Origin: CAYNBT01 sp964396025
GTDB lineage: Bacteria > Patescibacteriota > WWE3 > UBA101185 > UBA10185
Length of the DNA: 12,691 bases
Assembly: GCA_964396025.1 (NCBI GenBank)
Contig: CAYNBT010000019.1
Location: forward strand, 1-12,691
Direction: 5' to 3'
Of the stretch, positions 1-5,865 are shown piece by piece. Each line of letters starts with the position of its first letter. Positions within the stretch are counted from its first letter, which is position 1. A model generated the notes under the pieces. It was not told where the DNA came from, did no database searches, and saw nothing but the letters and a program-made list of their open reading frames with translations. A program made the translations under genes and the position numbers.

Positions 1-38
1 ACCAGGTCGTTGAACTTTTGCCTGTTAGGCCCTAGCAT
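1..38 (-). CDS. Start of an unidentified gene, truncated by the window edge
   Basis: Only the first 12 codons are visible, reading MLGPNRQKFNDL, which is too little to assign a family. The start is well supported: an ATG at 38 is preceded by a strong Shine-Dalgarno sequence (GAGGAGGT on the minus strand, about 7 bases upstream) and by a near-consensus promoter at 76-104. The gene is divergent from truB. The SD-led start contrasts with the apparently leaderless truB start on the other side of the same intergenic region. A palindrome overlapping its promoter suggests that it is regulated. Confidence 0.7.
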   Translation of the reverse strand, partial: MLGPNRQKFNDL

Positions 39-75
39 GATTCGCACCTCCTCAGCATTGTTGATAAATACAAGC

Positions 76-104
76 ATTATACACTATAGGGTGTATGGTG
101 TCCA
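76..104 (-). promoter_or_regulatory. Promoter with overlapping palindromic operator candidate
   Basis: On the minus strand a -35 TGGACA (99-104, five of six consensus bases) lies 17 bases from a perfect -10 TATAAT (76-81). An interrupted palindrome, TACAC-N6-GTGTA (80-95), fills the spacer and touches the -10, where a bound repressor would block RNA polymerase. The TACA...TGTA arms resemble the operator half-sites of BlaI/CopY-type repressors, but the six-base gap differs, so the regulator is unknown. Confidence 0.65.
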
Positions 105-111
105 GTGTAGC

Positions 112-139
112 TTGGAAATCACCTAAGTTCTGCTAGTAT
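112..139 (+). promoter_or_regulatory. truB promoter, extended -10, apparently leaderless
   Basis: A -35-like TTGGAA (112-117), a 16-base spacer and an extended -10, TGC-TAGTAT (131-139), precede the truB ATG at 146. Transcription normally begins about seven bases after the -10, which is the A of the ATG, so the mRNA would have no 5' leader. There is no Shine-Dalgarno sequence before the ATG. Confidence 0.6.
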
Positions 140-145
140 AGGGCT

Positions 146-829
146 ATGATTTTCAACATCAACAAAGAAATCGGTTGGACTAGCTTTGACGTAGTTGCCA
201 AAATGCGCACAATACTCAAGACCATGCGCGTTGGGCATGCCGGCACTCTTGATCCGCTCGCAACGGGAGTTCTTGTTGTTCTGACAGAAAAAGACACCAA
301 GAGCCAGGACAAATTTCTAAAGAAAGATAAAGAATATATGGCCAAGATTATGTTTGGCATCACTTCCCCTACCGATGATATGGAGGGTCCCCTAGAATCT
401 ACCGGCCAAACTATTCCTAGTGACTTAGAAAACAAGATAAAAGCAGTTTTACCAGAATTTCTTGGAGATATAACGCAACGAGTTCCCAACTACTCTGCAG
501 CAAAACTAAAAGGAAAAGCTCTTTATAAATATGCTCGCGCAGGTGTTGAGGTCAAGGCTCCAGTGAAGCAAGTGCAGATTTTTGAAATTGAGTTTCTTGG
601 CATGGAAAAACGCGCCATATCTTTGAACCACGTTGAAGAGTTTTTTCCTATTGCTTCCTTTAGAATTGTTTGCGGCAGCGGGACTTACATTAGGTCGTTG
701 GCCCGCGATCTTGGTGAAATGTTGGGAATAGGTGGAGTTCTCTTTGAATTGTGCAGAACCCGTGTAGGTGAATTCACTTTAAAAGATTCAAAAACATTAG
801 TTGAGCTAGAAAAGCAGTTTAAAACTTAA
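146..829 (+). CDS. truB: tRNA pseudouridine(55) synthase TruB (short form)
   Basis: TruB isomerises U55 to pseudouridine in the T-loop of tRNAs. The 227-residue protein opens with the family's N-terminus (KEIGWTSFDVV) and carries the catalytic motif GHAGTLDPLATG at residues 30-41, with the nucleophilic Asp at 36. A second family motif, GSGTYIRSLARDLGE, lies near residue 180. At 227 residues against about 310 in E. coli it ends just after the catalytic core and lacks the C-terminal PUA/TruB_C region, as in other compact genomes. The ATG at 146 was chosen because it starts the family motif and sits six bases behind an extended -10 box. The stop overlaps the convergent membrane-protein gene by 11 bases. 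Confidence 0.95.
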   Translation: MIFNINKEIGWTSFDVVAKMRTILKTMRVGHAGTLDPLATGVLVVLTEKDTKSQDKFLKKDKEYMAKIMFGITSPTDDMEGPLESTGQTIPSDLENKIKAVLPEFLGDITQRVPNYSAAKLKGKALYKYARAGVEVKAPVKQVQIFEIEFLGMEKRAISLNHVEEFFPIASFRIVCGSGTYIRSLARDLGEMLGIGGVLFELCRTRVGEFTLKDSKTLVELEKQFKT

Positions 830-1694
830 GAATTTCCCTTTTTATATCTTCCGTTACAATCTCAAAGAATCTGACTCGTTTGGCCAAATAAAAAACCGGA
901 CGTATTGTGAGTGTAAAGATGATTCCCACTATAAACGCCAAAAGTTGCAACATACCAAACACCAAAAGTGACATTAATGGTTTGATCAAGAAGACATAGG
1001 GTCTAATGACTTCCCCAACTTTTTGATTGATTTTCTCCTTAATATTAAGTTCAAACATGGCCGGTTTTATCGTAAGTGATGTCTGCATTGGATCAATAGA
1101 TGAGAACAAGTTTAAGATGCTTTCAGGAACTGGATTATCTGAAAGCTCGGGCTTTAGAAAAGTGTCTGCTTTTTGCGAAACAGTTTCGCCAATTTTGGCT
1201 ACAAGATTGAAGTCTTCCCCATGTGGCGTGCTGTACATCACAAAGAATGCTCCAACAAAACAGTAAGAAAGTAGCATCCCCCGCGCGGAGAGTTTCAAAA
1301 TCAGCACTGGATCGAATCGAATCAAGAGTGATTTTAATCTTGTGGCTATATGAATATCGTAGGTTACGAGTAAATAAACAAAAAGACTCATTGTGGCAGC
1401 ATATTGAGGGTTTTCAAAATACGCCCTCAAGAGTACTCCGACTGCCAATGGCACGGGAACAATCAAAAATTGTTCATTCTTTTTCCATGCTCCAACAGTC
1501 AGCGCGTAAGTATACACAAGAGCAAGCATGCCTAAAACTATTGGAACCAGCTGCTCACTGCTTATTTCCAAAAAACTTCCGGAGCTTGCATATTTGTGAA
1601 TTGCATCTGCAAGAAAAAACGATTCTAAACCCAACAATATAACCAGAACTAAAGTTTTGACTAGGTATTTGGCAGTATAGGTCTTTTCTTCCAT
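819..1694 (-). CDS. Multi-pass membrane protein, function unknown
   Basis: I do not recognise the family. The 291-residue product has about six hydrophobic segments (roughly 9-30, 47-69, 74-90, 97-116, 137-154 and 232-263). Between the fifth and sixth lies a loop of about 75 mostly polar residues (155-231), whose side of the membrane I cannot tell. Basic stretches near 70-72 and 271-275 fit cytoplasmic loops. No catalytic or metal-binding motif is evident. The gene converges on truB with an 11-base overlap at the 3' ends, and is divergent from the carbonic-anhydrase-like gene with 56 bases between the starts. The ATG at 1694 sits exactly six bases after a -10 box with no Shine-Dalgarno, so translation is probably leaderless. 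Confidence 0.75.
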   Translation of the reverse strand: MEEKTYTAKYLVKTLVLVILLGLESFFLADAIHKYASSGSFLEISSEQLVPIVLGMLALVYTYALTVGAWKKNEQFLIVPVPLAVGVLLRAYFENPQYAATMSLFVYLLVTYDIHIATRLKSLLIRFDPVLILKLSARGMLLSYCFVGAFFVMYSTPHGEDFNLVAKIGETVSQKADTFLKPELSDNPVPESILNLFSSIDPMQTSLTIKPAMFELNIKEKINQKVGEVIRPYVFLIKPLMSLLVFGMLQLLAFIVGIIFTLTIRPVFYLAKRVRFFEIVTEDIKREILKF

Positions 1695-1700
1695 ACTTAG

Positions 1701-1729
1701 ATTATGTGTGATTTAGTCTCTTACATCAA
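1701..1729 (-). promoter_or_regulatory. Promoter of the membrane protein gene, apparently leaderless
   Basis: Reading the minus strand, TTGATG (1724-1729, four of six -35 bases), a 17-base spacer and CATAAT (1701-1706, five of six -10 bases) end six bases before the ATG at 1694. The start point would fall on the ATG itself. It lies back to back with the opposite promoter at 1736-1744. Confidence 0.55.
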
Positions 1730-1735
1730 GTTACA

Positions 1736-1744
1736 TGCTAAAAT
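1736..1744 (+). promoter_or_regulatory. Extended -10 promoter of the carbonic-anhydrase-like gene, apparently leaderless
   Basis: TGC-TAAAAT (extended -10) ends six bases before the ATG at 1751. No convincing -35 lies at 16-18 bases, which is tolerable for an extended -10 promoter. No Shine-Dalgarno sequence is present. Confidence 0.55.
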
Positions 1745-1750
1745 TTACCT

Positions 1751-2131
1751 ATGCCCGATCAAAAATTCGCCACTGTCATAAATTGCATGGACGGTAGAGT
1801 GCAAGAACCTGTATCAAGGTGGATAAAGCAGCATTATGCGGTTGATTTTGTAGACGATATCACTGAGCCCGGTGCAGATTGTGTTGTTTGCCAAGCGGAT
1901 AAAAAAGCCTTAAAGGAACTTGAAGCAAAAGTAAGAATTTCTACCGAAAAGCATGGATCTCATGTTTTAGTACTTTCCGGTCATTACGATTGCGCGGCCA
2001 ATCCCGGTCCTAAAGAAGACCATGTCGCCGAAATTAAGCAAAGTCTCAAAATTATAAAATCTTGGGGGTTAGGAGTGGATTTAGTAGGGCTTTGGGTCAA
2101 TGCAAAATGGCATGTAGAACGAGTAGCCTGA
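1751..2131 (+). CDS. Small beta-carbonic-anhydrase-like protein
   Basis: The 126-residue product carries both hallmark motifs of beta-class carbonic anhydrases. CMDGR (residues 12-16) fits CxDxR, giving a zinc-binding Cys and the Asp/Arg dyad. GHYDC (76-80) fits HxxC, supplying the other two zinc ligands, His77 and Cys80. A true enzyme would interconvert CO2 and bicarbonate in the cytoplasm. It is much shorter than typical beta-carbonic anhydrases (about 200 residues) and lacks most of the N-terminal and C-terminal helices, resembling the short Pro_CA_2-type relatives whose activity is unproven. The zinc site looks intact, so zinc binding is likely and catalysis uncertain. It is monocistronic and ends 12 bases from the convergent hydrolase gene. 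Confidence 0.8.
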   Translation: MPDQKFATVINCMDGRVQEPVSRWIKQHYAVDFVDDITEPGADCVVCQADKKALKELEAKVRISTEKHGSHVLVLSGHYDCAANPGPKEDHVAEIKQSLKIIKSWGLGVDLVGLWVNAKWHVERVA

Positions 2132-2143
2132 TTTATCCCCGAA

Positions 2144-3076
2144 TTATGCCGATATCATCCCTTCAAGGATTTTTCTGATTTCATTGATTTTTACCACAAT
2201 TGTAGTCACATGCCCTGTGTTGAATGTTTTTACGTTGTAATCCCGCCAAAACTCGCTTGAGTATTTGTAAGGCACAAGTTCATCATCTTCGCCTAAAATA
2301 ACTGTGATCTTAGATTTGTCTCGTGCGTCTTGTATGTCTTTGCTAACCAGAAAACAATTTATGTACGCGTCTTTGTTTGGAATGTCTGTTATATGTTTAA
2401 AGAAATTTTTATGTTCTTCGCAAAATATTATCTCACCAAAATTTGGATAAGAAACTACCGGCAAGTAGGCATCTGCAGTGTTGTACAAGAAGTAATGCCA
2501 ACTGGCCACAATACCCCCCATAGAGAAACCTGTAGCCAAAATCTTTTTGTCGCTGTGAATTTTGCAAAAATTAACGAGCTCGTTTTCCATGACTATTGAT
2601 GCTGCGGTAGTGAGTGCGATGTTACTAAATTTGTTCACACACTTATCAACAAACTCGTTGACACTTTGGTGGAAGCAAGCCTTGATTGTGATTATATTGT
2701 ACTTTGCTGCCATTTCCCTACTCACAAGTACCTGTGTTACCCTTTTATGGTTGATATTGCCTAGTCCGTGATGATTTATGATTGTTGGGAGTTTTGGATT
2801 GAACACGCTTCCAAGCTCTGCTTTTACTTCACCCTTTATGTTGTTGTATTCAAAGCGCAACAAAAAATTCTTAGAATCCGTTTGCGAAAAGTTGTAACTT
2901 AAATTCTTGATAATTTCGGTCACAGGAGGTACATGATCTGTGCCGGTCTCATCTTTTAGAAAGTGCGTGTACTTAAGTCTTAATCTGTTTGCTAGTCTTT
3001 CCTTGACCATGCGCACTAAGTGCTTTTCAGTCTTTGCTGAATATTCGTCAATTTTTGGTTTAACGTTAAAGTTCAT
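2144..3076 (-). CDS. Alpha/beta-fold serine hydrolase
   Basis: The 310-residue protein has the alpha/beta-hydrolase layout. INHHGLGN (100-107) is a likely oxyanion-hole strand, the nucleophile elbow GFSMGG is at 183-188 with Ser185, an acid GEDDELVP is at 262-269 (probably Asp265), and His289 is in TGHVTT. The triad is therefore complete. The first 65 residues look like an added helical N-terminal region. There is no signal peptide, so it should be cytoplasmic. The substrate cannot be told: esterase, thioesterase or dienelactone-hydrolase-like activity are all possible. It is the last gene of the SDR-trhO operon; its ATG overlaps the end of trhO by 11 bases, implying translational coupling. 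Confidence 0.82.
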   Translation of the reverse strand: MNFNVKPKIDEYSAKTEKHLVRMVKERLANRLRLKYTHFLKDETGTDHVPPVTEIIKNLSYNFSQTDSKNFLLRFEYNNIKGEVKAELGSVFNPKLPTIINHHGLGNINHKRVTQVLVSREMAAKYNIITIKACFHQSVNEFVDKCVNKFSNIALTTAASIVMENELVNFCKIHSDKKILATGFSMGGIVASWHYFLYNTADAYLPVVSYPNFGEIIFCEEHKNFFKHITDIPNKDAYINCFLVSKDIQDARDKSKITVILGEDDELVPYKYSSEFWRDYNVKTFNTGHVTTIVVKINEIRKILEGMISA

Positions 3077-3986
3077 AGGCTTGTTTTATTTGCGTTCCCT
3101 GAGGATATTCATAACTATTGTGTTCCCCACTACACAAAGCCATTCCATTTTCGTTGGTACAGTTTTCGCAGCAGATAAAATGCACGTGACATGTATCATC
3201 TAGGCAGTTTATGTATCTGTTACAACTTATACCGCATTTCTCACAGATTCCTATAATTTTGTGTTCGGGGGAATTTGTGTTGAATCCCATGATCACCCTA
3301 TTATCAAACACATAAAGTTCTCCCAGAAAATCCTGATTTGGGTATTTTTCCATGTATGTCACTATTCCTCCATACAATTGGCTGACGTTGGTAAAACCGT
3401 TGGCGAGTAGGAATGCAGAAGCTTTCTCGCACCTTACTCCTCCGGTACATACGGTGATTATTTTCTTGTCTTTTAAATGAACCATCGTATCCAAGATCTT
3501 GGGTAAATCCCTGAAATTGCGCATTTTGGGTAGAATGGAGTTCTCAAAATGCCCTACTTTATGCTCATAATCGTTGCGCATATCAATTATGTAAAATTCT
3601 TCGGACGAGTTGAGTAAATTGTGCAATTCTTCGGCTTGTATGTATTTTCCAGTAGACTCGTTGGGATTGATATCATTTTCTCCAAGTTTTAGACTTACGA
3701 TTTCGTTTCTGACCTTTACGGAAAGTTTTGGAAAGGCATTACCTGTTCCTTCACTGGTTTTAATGTGAGTGTTGTTAAAATGTGTGTCTTTGAGTAATTC
3801 ACTTACGTACTGGTCTATATTCTCTGGCGTACCCTCTAATGTTCCATTAATTCCTTCATTCGCAATTATGATTCTGCCTTTCAATTCAAGTTTTTTGCAA
3901 AGCTCCTTCTGCGCATCTGCAAAGCTTTGCGCGTTTGTTATAGTCACATATTTGTAATAAAGAATTATCTTATATTTTTGGCTCAT
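3066..3986 (-). CDS. trhO: tRNA uridine(34) hydroxylase TrhO (YceA, rhodanese-related)
   Basis: TrhO uses molecular oxygen to make 5-hydroxyuridine at wobble position U34 of tRNAs. The 306-residue product has the family's acylphosphatase-like N-terminal domain (ANEGINGTLEG at 42-52). A rhodanese domain follows, with active-site loop CTGGVRCEK at 180-188 (catalytic Cys180), then LYGGIVTYMEKYP and the conserved FDNRV segment. The C-terminal 60 residues are a probable zinc-binding region with Cys at 248, 251, 255, 261, 266, 272, 273, 276 and 285. It is the middle gene of an operon, eight bases after the SDR stop, and overlaps the hydrolase start. No Shine-Dalgarno is visible. A CATAAC hexamer seven bases before the ATG may be an internal promoter. 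Confidence 0.93.
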   Translation of the reverse strand: MSQKYKIILYYKYVTITNAQSFADAQKELCKKLELKGRIIIANEGINGTLEGTPENIDQYVSELLKDTHFNNTHIKTSEGTGNAFPKLSVKVRNEIVSLKLGENDINPNESTGKYIQAEELHNLLNSSEEFYIIDMRNDYEHKVGHFENSILPKMRNFRDLPKILDTMVHLKDKKIITVCTGGVRCEKASAFLLANGFTNVSQLYGGIVTYMEKYPNQDFLGELYVFDNRVIMGFNTNSPEHKIIGICEKCGISCNRYINCLDDTCHVHFICCENCTNENGMALCSGEHNSYEYPQGTQIKQAYEL

Positions 3987-3994
3987 AGAATTGG

Positions 3995-4696
3995 TTATGC
4001 TTCTGGGTCTAACACTATTTCTTGGTTCAAATCTGGCTGTTGCAGGAGTTTGCAGATGTTGACTACCACGTCTTCCACCTTGAAGTATTTTTTCCCTTGG
4101 CTTTGAATCATTTCCTTGTCTTTTATTGTCAGGGGGCCAAATTCAGTTAGTGTGCTGCCCAAAGTCACATAACAAACATCTATATTAGAGCTTTTTAGCT
4201 CTTCTGACAAACTTAAGCTCATCCCACGGAGTCCGAATTTTGTGGTGCAGTAGGCGCTTCGCTCTGGTTGTCCTTTTATTCCACATATTGACCCTACGTT
4301 AAGGATTTTAGCCGGCTTGTTAAAGCTGCGTATCAAGAAATGTATCAGTAAAAACGGTGCAGTTAGGTTTACCTTTATGGATGTTTCGATCTCTTGTGGA
4401 GACAAGTCCGAGATTTTTTTGTAAATACCTATACCCGCATTATTTATCAAGATATCGATTCTTAGGTTCTTCTTTGTGATTTTTTGTGCAAACTCCTCAA
4501 TGGCGCTTGCATCTGTTAAGTTCACAACTTCAGTAGTGTGAGGTTTAGAAAGTATTTTGTTAAGTGAATCTAGTTTAGTCTGGTCAATGTCTAAGAGTAT
4601 CAAGTTTGCTCCCAAGGCATCCAATGCCATAGCCAGATTACTTCCTATGCCCCCTGCAGCACCAGTGATTATGATTAGTTTGTTTTTTAAGTTCAC
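3995..4696 (-). CDS. Short-chain dehydrogenase/reductase (SDR)
   Basis: This 233-residue classical SDR has a complete set of motifs. The cofactor loop TGAAGGIG is at 11-18, and Asp36 at the end of strand beta-2 favours NAD(H) over NADP(H). NNAG is at 85-88, and the catalytic residues are Asn110, Ser136, Tyr149 and Lys153 (YCTTK). It is therefore probably an active NAD-dependent alcohol/ketone oxidoreductase; the substrate is unknown. The start is GTG, with no ATG in frame nearby, and it sits six bases after an extended -10 box. It leads the minus-strand operon with trhO and the hydrolase and is divergent from pyrD, with 47 bases between starts. Confidence 0.9.
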   Translation of the reverse strand: MNLKNKLIIITGAAGGIGSNLAMALDALGANLILLDIDQTKLDSLNKILSKPHTTEVVNLTDASAIEEFAQKITKKNLRIDILINNAGIGIYKKISDLSPQEIETSIKVNLTAPFLLIHFLIRSFNKPAKILNVGSICGIKGQPERSAYCTTKFGLRGMSLSLSEELKSSNIDVCYVTLGSTLTEFGPLTIKDKEMIQSQGKKYFKVEDVVVNICKLLQQPDLNQEIVLDPEA

Positions 4697-4702
4697 GAAT
4701 AC

Positions 4703-4711
4703 ATTTTAACA
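4703..4711 (-). promoter_or_regulatory. Extended -10 promoter of the SDR-trhO-hydrolase operon
   Basis: On the minus strand TGT-TAAAAT ends six bases before the GTG start at 4696, the same geometry as truB and the two genes around 1700-1750. An AGGAG sequence slightly upstream stands before an out-of-frame ATG whose three-codon frame (M-Y-S-stop) ends on the GTG, an alternative reading if transcription starts further upstream. Confidence 0.5.
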
Positions 4712-4723
4712 CTCCTTTATATT

Positions 4724-4732
4724 TGTTAGAAT
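4724..4732 (+). promoter_or_regulatory. Probable extended -10 promoter of pyrD
   Basis: TGT-TAGAAT (extended -10, five of six bases) would start transcription near 4739, leaving a leader of about five bases before the ATG at 4744. No clear -35 and no Shine-Dalgarno are visible. It overlaps the divergent SDR promoter region. Confidence 0.45.
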
Positions 4733-4743
4733 GGTTGTATTCC

Positions 4744-5865
4744 ATGTTAAAACAACAATTCAATCAAACTGCGTATAAAATGTTTTTTAAACCCGTACTG
4801 TTTTCTATGAATCCTGAGCAGGTTCATGAACGCATGGCCCAAACCGGCTATTTTCTTGGCCAACACTTATTTAGCAGAAAGTTAGTAAAACAGCTTTTTG
4901 ATTATCAGAGTCCTGTTCTTGCACAAAAACTACATGGGCTGGAATTTAACAACCCGATAGGCTTAGCTGCAGGATTTGATTATGACGGCTACATGGCTTT
5001 GATTATGAAGAGTGTGGATTTTGGTTTTAACACCGTAGGAACTGTAACGGCCCAGCCTTATGAAGGTAATCCGTTACCTAGGCTCACACGTTTAGTTGAG
5101 TCAAAGTCTATACTCGTGAACAAAGGCTTTAAATCCCAAGGCGCTGTAGAAGTAGCAAAAAGGTTGGACGCCATGCCCTTTGAAGACCATACGCTGGGTG
5201 TTAGCGTAGGAAGCTCAAACATACCCTCTGTAAACACGATTTCTTTAGCCATTCAGGACTATATAAAGACTTTTAATGAATTTGCAGGCAAACCTTACGT
5301 GAAATATTTTGAACTCAACATTAGCTGTCCAAACACCAGCATGACGGAATCTTTTACCAAGCGCGAAAATTTTGAAACTCTTGTGCGAGAAGTCACGGCT
5401 TTAAAGCTCACTAAGCCAGTATTTGTGAAAATGCCAAGCCAAGAGCCCTCTGTAGTGTGTGAAGATATTTTTGATGTAGCGCTTAAATACGGACTTAACA
5501 CTTTTATTTTTTCCAACTTAGTTAAAAACAGAGAAACTGCCCCTTTGTCTGCTGCGGATCGTAGCAAAATTCAAGGCTTAAAAGGCAATTTGAGTGGAAA
5601 GCCTGTTTTTGATGCGTCTAATAACCTGTTAAAGCAAATGCATCGTAAGTACAAGCACAACGTCACATTAGTTGGCTGCGGCGGCGTCTTTAACGCACAG
5701 GACGCCTATACAAAAATAAAAAGTGGAGCCAGTCTTGTGCAAATGATCACAGGCATGATTTTTGAGGGTCCACAGGTGATTGGTAAAATCAATCACGATC
5801 TTGCCAAACTAATCAAAGACGATGGATTCGATAATATTTCGCAGGCGGTTGGAACTCTCTGCTAA
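4744..5865 (+). CDS. pyrD: Dihydroorotate dehydrogenase, class 2-like, with a Cys at the catalytic position
   Basis: PyrD oxidises dihydroorotate to orotate with FMN in pyrimidine synthesis. The 373-residue protein matches class 2 enzymes in layout: an N-terminal helical region (KPVLFSMNPEQVHERM) for membrane and quinone contact, the FMN motif GLAAGFDYDG, GTVT, and NKGF aligned with the class 2 NRMGF. A C-terminal GASLVQMITGMIFEGP follows. The active-site loop reads NISCPNT (Asn192, Cys195, Asn197), where class 2 enzymes have Ser (NISSPNT in E. coli); Cys is typical of class 1. The electron acceptor is therefore uncertain. I chose ATG 4744 over TTG 4723 because 4723 lies within the -10 promoter region. 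Its 3' end overlaps copA by four bases, tail to tail. No other pyr genes are in the window. Confidence 0.9.
   Translation: MLKQQFNQTAYKMFFKPVLFSMNPEQVHERMAQTGYFLGQHLFSRKLVKQLFDYQSPVLAQKLHGLEFNNPIGLAAGFDYDGYMALIMKSVDFGFNTVGTVTAQPYEGNPLPRLTRLVESKSILVNKGFKSQGAVEVAKRLDAMPFEDHTLGVSVGSSNIPSVNTISLAIQDYIKTFNEFAGKPYVKYFELNISCPNTSMTESFTKRENFETLVREVTALKLTKPVFVKMPSQEPSVVCEDIFDVALKYGLNTFIFSNLVKNRETAPLSAADRSKIQGLKGNLSGKPVFDASNNLLKQMHRKYKHNVTLVGCGGVFNAQDAYTKIKSGASLVQMITGMIFEGPQVIGKINHDLAKLIKDDGFDNISQAVGTLC

Noticed and set aside
1223..1642. A 139-codon plus-strand frame
   Set aside because: It is a shadow of the membrane protein gene on the opposite strand, with no promoter or ribosome-binding site.
2129..2131. 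TGA as a sense codon (recoded genetic code)
   Set aside because: Reading through would run the carbonic-anhydrase-like gene antisense into the hydrolase gene. TGA also forms a normal ATGA junction at the end of csoR.
4723..4743. Earlier TTG start for pyrD adding seven residues
   Set aside because: It lies inside the extended -10 promoter and adds residues without family support.
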